Origin: a bacterium
Lineage (GTDB): Bacteria; Patescibacteriota; Minisyncoccia; Phycocordibacterales; Phycocordibacteraceae
Direction of reading: 5' to 3'
Length of the DNA: 64,000 bases
NCBI GenBank assembly: GCA_030651285.1
Contig: JAUSCN010000004.1
Span: forward strand, 1 to 64,000
Of the stretch, positions 1 through 8,662 are shown in pieces (positions within the stretch are counted from its first letter, which is position 1; every line of letters begins with the position of its first letter). A model generated the notes under the pieces. That model worked only from the letters and a program-made list of their open reading frames with translations. It was not told the origin of the DNA and ran no database searches. The position numbers and the translations under genes are program-made.

Positions 1-21
1 GCTTCTTTTTATGTGTTTCGG

Positions 22-567
22 TTATTTCAGCGCGAGACCGGCCTGATTGGCGACGAGTATCTCGAGTTCAGCTTGCGTCCGGGGGATGCGGTTTATGGCG
101 ACATGTCCGACGACAGTAGCGGTGATGCCTTTGCAGATGCCAAGAATTTGGGCCGCGTTCTTCATACCTTTATCGGTCGTGGAATAGTTGGCCTTCGTGT
201 CGAAGAGGACATCGATACGGTCGGTATAGCGCGCGTTCATCGCGTCCGCAATAACGCGGTAGCCGATGCGGTGCTCAACGACGCTGAAACCACACGTACC
301 CGTCGGCGAGACGTCCGAACCGTCGAGTTCGATAATCGTCCCGAACGGCAACTCGTCGGCAAGATTGCCCGAGCGCGCCGCGACGACTTCAGGGTTCGAA
401 TACGCACCGGAAGCAGTGACGAGCGGATTGCTGTCGGTCTGCGCCGGAACGGCGTTATAGGCGGTAAGCGTCACAGGGTAAGCACGCGGTGCCGCATGTA
501 CGGGCACTGCCGCATTCCCTCCAGACAAAAGCAAAAAGCCCATAAGGGCTCCTAATGTGGTAATCAT
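22..567 (-). CDS. Secreted 3D-domain (RlpA-like double-psi beta-barrel) protein
   Basis: ORF with signal peptide (MITTLGALMGFLLLSGGNAAVPVHA) followed by VTLTAYNAVPAQTDSNP...VVAARSG..LPFGTIIEL...VIADAMNARYTDRIDVLFDT; start moved to internal ATG at 567. Confidence 0.75.
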   Translation of the reverse strand: MITTLGALMGFLLLSGGNAAVPVHAAPRAYPVTLTAYNAVPAQTDSNPLVTASGAYSNPEVVAARSGNLADELPFGTIIELDGSDVSPTGTCGFSVVEHRIGYRVIADAMNARYTDRIDVLFDTKANYSTTDKGMKNAAQILGICKGITATVVGHVAINRIPRTQAELEILVANQAGLALK

Positions 568-762
568 TTGTTTAATTACCGAAGCAGTACGCAACCACCT
601 CGATTTCAATATACTAGCACATTGACAAATTATTGTCAAGAGGTCTTATGAGATCGTGCTACTATAGAACGATGCTGATTTTGGAGAGCAGACATGCTCA
701 GAAAAGCAAGGTTTTAGGCCGTATTTTGGACTTGTAATCAATATAATGCGGTAGAAAAAAGC

Positions 763-2538
763 ATGCGGTATTTAAACGTAAAAACACTCATACTTCCCAG
801 CTCCGTAGCAATACTCCTCGCCGGAGCCCTCATATTTGGACTCCCTACCCTCTATATATTTGCCATTGTTATAGGTATAGGCGAGATATTCCTTGCTGCC
901 TACGAGAAAATACGTACCAAGAGCGGTTCGCTCGACTACATAGCCTTCCTGGCTATGGCTATAGCCGTCAGTACGGGCGAATATCTGGCGGGCACTGTCA
1001 TCGCGCTCATGTACACGGGCGGCGAAGCACTCGAAGCCTATGCCTCGCATCGTGCCGAAGCTTCCCTTTCGGCCCTGCTTGCCCGAATACCGAAAACGGC
1101 GCTTGTGAAGCAGGAAGACACTTTCGTGGCAACTTCTCTTGCGCAAATACCCACGGGCGCGACCATCGTTGTGCGGGGCGGGGAGCTAGTACCCCTTGAC
1201 GGCCTTCTCGTCTCAGCAAGTGCCGTACTTAACCTCGCCAACCTCACGGGCGAACCACTTCCCGAAACTCTCACCGCCGGAGCCGTCATAAAAAGCGGGA
1301 GCGTCAACGCAGGCGAGGCATTCGAGATCACCGTCTCAGGCACACTCGCCACGTCGACCTATGCGAAGATTGTCGACCTTGTAAAAAACGCAGAGCAGGG
1401 CCAGTCGCCTTTTGTACGCCTCACTACTGCAGCAAATCTACCCTTCACACTTCTCACGCTCGCTATTTCGAGCGGAGTCTACTTCATCACCGGCGATCTC
1501 GGGCGCGTCCTAGCAGTCCTAGTGATCGCAACCCCGTGCCCACTCCTCATCGCCGCACCCGTTGCATTTATCGGCGGACTTTCCCGCGCCGCTGGGCGCA
1601 ACATCATTGTGAAGACGCCTACCGCACTTGAAACCATCGCCAAAGTCTCAACCATCTTCTTCGACAAGACCGGCACACTCACACTCGGCGAACCTCGCCT
1701 CACGGAGATCACCCTTCTCGATACACACGCGACCGAGATGCAGGTACTCTCACTTGCCGCCGCGCTCGAATTCCACTCTATTCACCCGCTCGCCCGCGCC
1801 ATCATTTCTGCTACTCAGAAACGTAATTTCACCCCCGCTCCGGCCATAGAAGTAAAAGAAATTATCGGAAACGGCATCGAAGGCAGGGTCAACGGTTACC
1901 ACATTTCCCTAAAGCAAGCGCCGACCGCGCACCACCGCGAGGGTGGCATCTCACTCCTCCTGACCGAAGATGGCCGTGACATCGCGACCCTACACTTCGC
2001 AGACACGCTCAAGGATAACGCCAAGAAATTCCTTGCCGAACTCACCCGTAACGGATTCAAAGTCGCCGTTCTTACGGGAGACCGCAAAGAAAATGCCGAG
2101 GTAATATTCGCCGGAATCAATATTAAGCTGTACGCCGACTGCACTCCCGAAGACAAATATCGCCTCGTCGACGAAGCGAAAGCGCGCGGGGAGATCGTCG
2201 CTATGGTGGGCGATGGTCTGAACGACGCCCCAGCACTCGCAAGAGCAGATGTCGGCATCGTCTTCTCCGGCACCGAAAACAGCGCCTCCATCGAGGCCGC
2301 AGACGTCGCGATTCTTGGCCACGACATACACCACATACACGAGCTCTTTGCACTTTCAAAACACTCAGTGCACATAGCAAGCCAGAGCGTCTACGCAGGC
2401 ATAAGCCTATCGACACTCGGCATGCTCTTTGCGGCATTTGGCTTCATAAAGCCGGTTGAGGGCGCGATCATTCAGGAAGGCATCGATATTGCGGTCATCA
2501 TAAACGCGCTCAGAACTGCTTTCAATCCACACGATTAA
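763..2538 (+). CDS. Heavy-metal (P1B-type) P-type ATPase
   Basis: DKTGTLT phosphorylation motif, ATPCPLL membrane motif, TGE loop, GDGLNDAPALARADVGI hinge; no N-terminal metal-binding domain. Confidence 0.9.
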   Translation: MRYLNVKTLILPSSVAILLAGALIFGLPTLYIFAIVIGIGEIFLAAYEKIRTKSGSLDYIAFLAMAIAVSTGEYLAGTVIALMYTGGEALEAYASHRAEASLSALLARIPKTALVKQEDTFVATSLAQIPTGATIVVRGGELVPLDGLLVSASAVLNLANLTGEPLPETLTAGAVIKSGSVNAGEAFEITVSGTLATSTYAKIVDLVKNAEQGQSPFVRLTTAANLPFTLLTLAISSGVYFITGDLGRVLAVLVIATPCPLLIAAPVAFIGGLSRAAGRNIIVKTPTALETIAKVSTIFFDKTGTLTLGEPRLTEITLLDTHATEMQVLSLAAALEFHSIHPLARAIISATQKRNFTPAPAIEVKEIIGNGIEGRVNGYHISLKQAPTAHHREGGISLLLTEDGRDIATLHFADTLKDNAKKFLAELTRNGFKVAVLTGDRKENAEVIFAGINIKLYADCTPEDKYRLVDEAKARGEIVAMVGDGLNDAPALARADVGIVFSGTENSASIEAADVAILGHDIHHIHELFALSKHSVHIASQSVYAGISLSTLGMLFAAFGFIKPVEGAIIQEGIDIAVIINALRTAFNPHD

Positions 2539-2749
2539 CACGTAACCGCTCACGCCTACCAAATTCAAGGCACGGGCGACGGTCTTTTGGAGGCGTACTG
2601 GTAGTACGACGGAGAAAAACCATGCGTGCCCGTAACGCAGTAGTTGGTAGGTGTGGACGGTTAAACTAACACTCGAAGACATTACCAACACATCGCGGGT
2701 TATAGCAGAGCTGTGACTTGCGTGTGAGTGCTATTGTAATTGTACTGCT

Positions 2750-3907
2750 ATGGATTTTAAACTCGTAGTAAACGTACTCGCGTTGCTCTTTTCTTTTTTC
2801 ATCGTCGGCACGCTTTTTGGTGCGATGTTCTCGAAGCCTCTTCGAAAAAAGATGTTCGAGATTCTGCACATCAAGGAGCTCACGCTTTCTCGATCGGTAC
2901 TTAATCCTATATTGAGGCCGGGCAAACTCCCTTGGACTGCCGAAGCCGTACTAAACCCGGCAGCAACAATTATTAATGGCCGTACGCACCTGCTCTACCG
3001 CGCCATAGGCATGGATGGCGTCTCCCGACTCGGCTACGCCAGTAGTCCAGACGGCATCACTTTCGACAGACGCTTTTCATATCCCGTATATATAGCTCGG
3101 AATCCACGCAATCTCCTGCCGCATCAGCGGCGGTACTCTCCGGTCATGTACCCATCTGGCGGAAGCTGGGGCGGTTGCGAGGACCCACGTATGGTAATCA
3201 TCGACGGTCGCATATATGTCACATTCAACATGTTCGATGGTTGGGACTTCCTCCGCGTCGCAGCCATCTCGATGAAAACGGAGGATTTCCTTGCAGGAGA
3301 CTTTTCAAAGTGGAGCGGGCCATACATCCTCTCGAAGCCAAAAGAAGTTCAGAAAAACTGGGTGCTCTTTCCAGAAAAAATAAATGGCAAGTTCGCAATC
3401 CTTCACAGCGTCGCGCCGAAGATAGAGATCGCTTACCGCGATTCTATAGAATCCATTGGCACGACTGAGCCTCTCATCGACAGCTGGGTCGGCCCGCGCA
3501 ACAGTCTCCCGCCACGCGAAGGGGTGTGGGACAACTATGTGCGAAGCGCAGGGCCACCACCCATCAAGACTGAACACGGGTGGCTCATCTTCTACCATGC
3601 GGTTAATAAGAGCGATCCGAGTCGCTACCAACTAGGTGCGATGCTACTCGATCTCAATGATCCGACAAAAGAGCTATATCGCGCCGCAGCGCCGATCCTC
3701 TCGCCAAACGAACACTACGAAAATGACGGCAAACCAGGCATCGTCTACGCATGCGGCGCGGTCGTGCGCGACGGCGAACTGTACGTGTACTACGGCGGTG
3801 CCGACAAAGTCATTTGCGTCGCTACCACCCCGCTCAATACTTTCCTTGAAGCCCTTATCAAGGGCACTCAACCAAAACTTATCAGCACGCCTGCACAGGC
3901 TACATAA
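2750..3907 (+). CDS. GH130-family glycosidase/phosphorylase (single domain)
   Basis: Five-bladed propeller style motifs: LNPAATIINGRTHLLYRA, GYASSPDGITF, GGCEDPRM, YVTFNMFDG, FPEKINGKFAILH, WLIFYHAV, YVYYGGADKVICVA. Confidence 0.85.
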   Translation: MDFKLVVNVLALLFSFFIVGTLFGAMFSKPLRKKMFEILHIKELTLSRSVLNPILRPGKLPWTAEAVLNPAATIINGRTHLLYRAIGMDGVSRLGYASSPDGITFDRRFSYPVYIARNPRNLLPHQRRYSPVMYPSGGSWGGCEDPRMVIIDGRIYVTFNMFDGWDFLRVAAISMKTEDFLAGDFSKWSGPYILSKPKEVQKNWVLFPEKINGKFAILHSVAPKIEIAYRDSIESIGTTEPLIDSWVGPRNSLPPREGVWDNYVRSAGPPPIKTEHGWLIFYHAVNKSDPSRYQLGAMLLDLNDPTKELYRAAAPILSPNEHYENDGKPGIVYACGAVVRDGELYVYYGGADKVICVATTPLNTFLEALIKGTQPKLISTPAQAT

Positions 3908-3922
3908 CCAACGTACTCATAC

Positions 3923-5824
3923 ATGTTTGTCATTCATAGAGAACCGCATAATCCGCTCCTAGCACCCCAACGTGATCGCCCCTGGGAAGCATACGCCACA
4001 TTCAACCCATCAGTCATTCGCGAAGAAGGCGGTTGGCGCATGTATTACCGCGCACTTTCAAACCCCGCAGCGATTGCTTCCCTCATCACGGCACAGTCGA
4101 CCATCGGAGAAGCATATTCTGAAGATGGCATCCATTTCCATTCTCAGAAGCAGCTCATCGTTCCGCAGGAAGAATGGGAATCTTTCGGCTGCGAAGATCC
4201 GCGTGCCACAGTGTTTGAAGGTGCTACATATCTTTCATACACCGCACTAGGCGGGTATCCGTTCTCTAAAGACAACATCAAAGTCGCGATAGCTGTCGCA
4301 AAAGACGGCATTAATTTCACCGAGCGCCACCTCGCAACTCCCTTTAATGCAAAAGCATTTGCACTCTTCCCTGGCCGAGTAAACGGTAAGGTCGCAGCAC
4401 TTCTTTCCGTGCACACCGACGAACCGCCCACAGAGATTTGCCTCGTACTTGCCGACAAGGTTGAAGACTTTTGGTCACCGGCATTCTGGAACACCTGGCA
4501 TGCAGACTGGCAGTCACACAAGCTCGACTTGAAACGTGGCGGCAATGACCACGTCGAAGTCGGCAGCCCGCCCATCCTCACCGACAAGGGCTGGCTGATT
4601 TTCTACTCATACATCGAAGATTATTTCAGCGGTGGCGACCGTGTCTTTTCAGTCGAAGCGGCACTTCTTGATCATAATGATCCGAAAAAGATCATCAGCC
4701 GCACCGAGTCTCTTCTCGTGCCAGAAGAAATTTACGAACGCTACGGCACAGTGCCCGAGATCGTCTTCCCCACAAGCGCGACACTTGGAGATAACGACCG
4801 CATCGACTTGTGGTATGGCGCAGCAGACACTGTGTGTGCCAAAGCCAGCGTCCGTCTCCCCGACCTTCTCCGAGCGCTCGACCCCGCACAACCTGCTCGC
4901 ACGTTTATCCGCGCATCTGAAAACCCGATAATCTCCCCTAAAGGCACTGGTTTTGAAAGCAGAGACGTCTTCAATGCTGCTTCGATTGATATCGACGGTA
5001 CGGTATACATCCTCTACCGCGCGATGGACGCCGCAAATACCTCGACTGTCGGTCTTGCCACATCTAAAGATGGCATCACCATCGATGAGCGCCTTCCGGA
5101 GCCCATCTACGTGCCTCGCGCAGACTTCGAGCTGAAGCACGGAAGCCCTACGGGTAATTCCGGCTGCGAAGACCCACGCATCGTGCGCATCGGCGACACA
5201 CTCCACATGACCTACACAGCGTACGACGGAGTGCGCGCACCAGCAGGCGCCGTCTCGTCAATAAGCGTCAATGATTTTGTTGCCCGAAAATTTGATCGCT
5301 GGAGCACCCCATTTCTCCTAACTCCAGACGGCATCGACGACAAAGACTTGTCGCTTCTCCCTGAAAAAATCGGAGGAAATTATCTTCTGTATCACCGCAT
5401 CAGCAGCAAAGTCTGTGCTGACCTCTTACCGAATCTCGGTTCAGGCAAGCGAGTGAACCGCTGCGTCGAGATCATCGGTCCGCGCCACGGCATGTGGGAC
5501 GGACTCAAGGTCGGCACCGCTGCGCCGCCGATCAAAGTCGGCGACAACTGGCTCATGATCTATCACGGCGTGTCACGTCACGCGACCTACCGTCTCGGCG
5601 TCATACTTCTCGGACCAGACGGAGTGTCGATCATCGCACGCTCTGCAGACCCCGTATTTGAACCCGTCGAGAAATACGAAAAAGAAGGTGAAATTCCCAA
5701 CGTCGTATTCTCATGTGGCGCAATTATGCGAGACGATCAGATATTCATGTATTATGGCGGAGCTGATCGCGTCATTGGCGTCGCAGTCGCTTCGCTCTCA
5801 CATATTCTTAAAGCCCTTCAATAA
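3923..5824 (+). CDS. GH130-family protein, two tandem GH130-like domains
   Basis: Same motif set occurs twice (FGCEDPRA...WLIFYSYIEDY...WYGAADTVCAKA and SGCEDPRIV...LPEKIGGNYLLYHR...WLMIYHGV...YYGGADRVIGVA). Confidence 0.85.
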   Translation: MFVIHREPHNPLLAPQRDRPWEAYATFNPSVIREEGGWRMYYRALSNPAAIASLITAQSTIGEAYSEDGIHFHSQKQLIVPQEEWESFGCEDPRATVFEGATYLSYTALGGYPFSKDNIKVAIAVAKDGINFTERHLATPFNAKAFALFPGRVNGKVAALLSVHTDEPPTEICLVLADKVEDFWSPAFWNTWHADWQSHKLDLKRGGNDHVEVGSPPILTDKGWLIFYSYIEDYFSGGDRVFSVEAALLDHNDPKKIISRTESLLVPEEIYERYGTVPEIVFPTSATLGDNDRIDLWYGAADTVCAKASVRLPDLLRALDPAQPARTFIRASENPIISPKGTGFESRDVFNAASIDIDGTVYILYRAMDAANTSTVGLATSKDGITIDERLPEPIYVPRADFELKHGSPTGNSGCEDPRIVRIGDTLHMTYTAYDGVRAPAGAVSSISVNDFVARKFDRWSTPFLLTPDGIDDKDLSLLPEKIGGNYLLYHRISSKVCADLLPNLGSGKRVNRCVEIIGPRHGMWDGLKVGTAAPPIKVGDNWLMIYHGVSRHATYRLGVILLGPDGVSIIARSADPVFEPVEKYEKEGEIPNVVFSCGAIMRDDQIFMYYGGADRVIGVAVASLSHILKALQ

Positions 5825-5832
5825 TTCTAGTC

Positions 5833-6582
5833 ATGCATATACCGAAACTTGTCATGTTCGATCTCGACGGCACACTGGCACGAAGCAAACAGCCCCTTAC
5901 TGACGAAATGGCGGACTGCCTTACCGAGCTCCTCACAAAGACTCGCATAGCGGTCATTTCAGGCGGCGCATTGCCTCAGTTCCTTTCACAGATAGTAGAG
6001 CAGCTGCCGAAGGACGCTAATCTTTCAAATCTCTACCTGCTCCCGACCTCGGGCGCCGCACTCTACGAATACATCGACGCTGCTTGGAAAAAAATATACG
6101 AGGAACGCCTTTCAGATAAAGAAGCCACCGATATCGAAGCAGTACTTCGCGCAGCCGGTAAGGAAACCGGTCATATCAATTTCTCAGAACCGTCCTATGG
6201 CGAACGCATCGAGCATCGCGGTGCACAAGTAACACTTTCTGCTCTTGGTCAGCAAGCACCTGTCGATGAGAAAGAAGCCTGGGACCCAGACCGATCGAAG
6301 CGCGACGCTCTTCATGCCCACGTTAGCAGCCACCTACCAACATACACAGTCAAGATTGGCGGGAAGACGAGCATCGATGTCACGAAGCAAAACATCGATA
6401 AAGCATATGGCATTCACAAGCTCTGTGAGCGCATCGGCGTGCCCGAAGCAGACACGCTTTATGTCGGCGATGAGCTCCGCTCAGGTGGCAACGACGAAGC
6501 AGCGTACAAGACCGGTGCACAAACGCATCCTGTCACAAGTCCCGAAGACACAATACAGCTCATACATGAGCTCGTGTCATAA
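5833..6582 (+). CDS. HAD-IIB family hydrolase, phosphomannomutase-like
   Basis: FDLDGTLARSKQPLT motif I; VTLSALGQQAPVDEKEAWDPDRSKR; IGGKTSIDVTKQNIDKAYG; VGDELRSGGND motif IV. Confidence 0.75.
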   Translation: MHIPKLVMFDLDGTLARSKQPLTDEMADCLTELLTKTRIAVISGGALPQFLSQIVEQLPKDANLSNLYLLPTSGAALYEYIDAAWKKIYEERLSDKEATDIEAVLRAAGKETGHINFSEPSYGERIEHRGAQVTLSALGQQAPVDEKEAWDPDRSKRDALHAHVSSHLPTYTVKIGGKTSIDVTKQNIDKAYGIHKLCERIGVPEADTLYVGDELRSGGNDEAAYKTGAQTHPVTSPEDTIQLIHELVS

Positions 6583-6634
6583 CCTCCTAAACAAAAAACC
6601 CGTCTCATCTGAGACGGGTTTTTTGTTTAGGAGG
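6583..6634. terminator. Bidirectional terminator, perfect 25-bp inverted repeat with 2-nt centre
   Basis: CCTCCTAAACAAAAAACCCGTCTCA-TC-TGAGACGGGTTTTTTGTTTAGGAGG between convergent genes. Confidence 0.9.
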
Positions 6635-6638
6635 AAAT

Positions 6639-8042
6639 TTATACGGTGATCACGCAGAGCATATTCGTAGAACCAGGGACTCCGAACTTGAGACCTGCAG
6701 TGACTACGACATGATCGCCCTTCTTCGCGAGATTTTTCTCGAGAAGGAACTTCGAGACGAACGCGATGACTTCGTCAGTCGTCTTTCCTGCGTTCGCATG
6801 GAACGGATACACGCCGCGCACGAGCGTGAGACGCTCTACCGTCCCCTCATTTGGGGAAAGTGCGATGATTGGGCAGCGCGGGCGGAAACGCGCGACCATC
6901 TGTGCTGCGATGCCCGTCTCGGTAAGCGAGACGATGGCCGTAGCACCGATGTGCGCACACGTATCGACTGCTGAAGTAGTGATAGTGTCTACGATACCCG
7001 TCGTTATCACCGGAGTAACCGGAAGACTTGCCTCGACAGTCTCAGCGACGCGAGTCATCATTTCCACTGCCTCGACTGGGAATTTGCCAAGTGTGCTTTC
7101 CTCAGAAAGCATGACGGCATCGGTACCGTCGAAGATAGCATTTGCGATGTCTGACACCTCAGCGCGCGTCGGCACTGGGCTCTGGATCATCGACTCGAGC
7201 ATCTGAGTCGCGGTGATAACCGGCTTTCCGAGGGCGTTTGCCTCGCGGATGATGCGCTTCTGGTAGAGCGGTACCATTTCTGCCGGCACTTCGACAGCGA
7301 GGTCGCCACGAGCCACCATGGCACCATCAGCTTCAGCAAGAATCTCAGAGAGATTGTCCATCGCCTCCTGCGTCTCGATCTTCACGATGATCGGTGTCGA
7401 CTTGCCCGCATCCTTCAAGAGTCCGCGAAGCTTGCGCACATCATCGGCACGGCGCACAAACGAGAGTGCGATCAGGTCGACGCTCTGCTCGATACCGAAC
7501 TTGAGGTCGTCCATGTCTTTGTCGGTTATGGACGAGATGGAAAGGTATGCACCTGGCACGTTTACACCGCGGCGGGGTTTCAATTCGCCACCAGCGACGA
7601 CGCGGCAGTATATTTCAGTGCCCTCGACACGTTCCACGACAAGTTTCTTCTTGCCGTCATCGAGCATGATGACGGAATCCTTCTTCACTTCCTGCGGAAG
7701 CTTCGGATAATTTATGTAAATGCGCTTTGCATCGCCGACAACTTCTTCGCTCGTGAGGATGATCTCCTGACCGTTCTCGATAGTGATGCGCTCGGTTGTG
7801 TACGAGCCAGTACGGATCTTAGGGCCCGAAAGGTCCTGAAGAATCGCGACTGGCGTTCCAAGCTTTTCCGAGACAGCGCGTATGTTCTTGACCCGCCCGC
7901 CGTGTTCAGCATGATCGCCGTGACTCATGTTGAGTCGAGCGACATTCATCCCAGCATTGATAAGTTTAGTAAGCATTTCCTGTGACTCCGTCGCAGGACC
8001 GATAGTAGCGACTATCTTTGTTTTTTTATTTTGAATCGGCAT
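6639..8042 (-). CDS. pyk: Pyruvate kinase
   Basis: MPIQNKKTKIVATIGPATES, NMSHG, LDDGK, MVARGDLAVEVP, TATQMLESM motifs. Confidence 0.97.
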   Translation of the reverse strand: MPIQNKKTKIVATIGPATESQEMLTKLINAGMNVARLNMSHGDHAEHGGRVKNIRAVSEKLGTPVAILQDLSGPKIRTGSYTTERITIENGQEIILTSEEVVGDAKRIYINYPKLPQEVKKDSVIMLDDGKKKLVVERVEGTEIYCRVVAGGELKPRRGVNVPGAYLSISSITDKDMDDLKFGIEQSVDLIALSFVRRADDVRKLRGLLKDAGKSTPIIVKIETQEAMDNLSEILAEADGAMVARGDLAVEVPAEMVPLYQKRIIREANALGKPVITATQMLESMIQSPVPTRAEVSDIANAIFDGTDAVMLSEESTLGKFPVEAVEMMTRVAETVEASLPVTPVITTGIVDTITTSAVDTCAHIGATAIVSLTETGIAAQMVARFRPRCPIIALSPNEGTVERLTLVRGVYPFHANAGKTTDEVIAFVSKFLLEKNLAKKGDHVVVTAGLKFGVPGSTNMLCVITV

Positions 8043-8110
8043 TTTTGAAATGAAATAGTGAAGACACATAGTAGCACATTTGTCATAAAAAACGGACTCT
8101 AGAGGATCCT

Positions 8111-8605
8111 CTACGTATGACCGACGGTAATTGAAATTCCTGCCAAATAATCTTCAACGGAATTGAGTCCGAGAGATGCTCGTAATTCATTTACCCGCTC
8201 CGGGTCTTCCAAGGGAAGGATTTCCGGTTTTCCATTTTTTAGTACAAATTGAGTGCCATACCGTTGCTGTTTTTCCTCGAGGATAAGCATCTTATCAATA
8301 AGCACCGCCCGATCTTCTGTATTGACCGCGTTTTTCGGCTGCCGTTCATGCTCGTCTAAGTAACTTTTCATTAAGCTTCGGTCGCCCGAGTGCAGGACCA
8401 TCACAAGAGCCGCTGTGTATGCTTGAACACCGGAATTTTCGATATTCGGAAATGCGTCTGCAAGGATTTCCTTGAGGCGTGTCGTTCTGACTTTTACAAA
8501 GGTTTGAAGTTGTTCGATGGTAGAAGTGCCATTTCGAAATCTTTTAAGATCTTCTTGATCATTTTCAAACATCAAAACTAGTTCTTTTATTATGTCCTCG
8601 GGCAT
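8111..8605 (-). CDS. DUF6624-like hypothetical protein
   Basis: C-terminal KQQRYGTQF...LPLEDPERVNELRASLGLNSVEDYL resembles the DUF6624 pattern; assignment by eye. Confidence 0.55.
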   Translation of the reverse strand: MPEDIIKELVLMFENDQEDLKRFRNGTSTIEQLQTFVKVRTTRLKEILADAFPNIENSGVQAYTAALVMVLHSGDRSLMKSYLDEHERQPKNAVNTEDRAVLIDKMLILEEKQQRYGTQFVLKNGKPEILPLEDPERVNELRASLGLNSVEDYLAGISITVGHT

Positions 8606-8662
8606 TATTCAAAGAGTATCACTATTTGGAGTAGAACACGTATTTAAAATATACGACCGTAC

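Noticed and set aside
8095-8109. GACTCTAGAGGATCC, 15 nt identical to part of the pUC multiple cloning site
   Set aside because: Match stops on both sides (CGG before, TCTACG after) and it is part of a local palindrome TAGAGGATCCTCTA at the DUF6624 stop codon; no other vector sequence, so contamination is unlikely.
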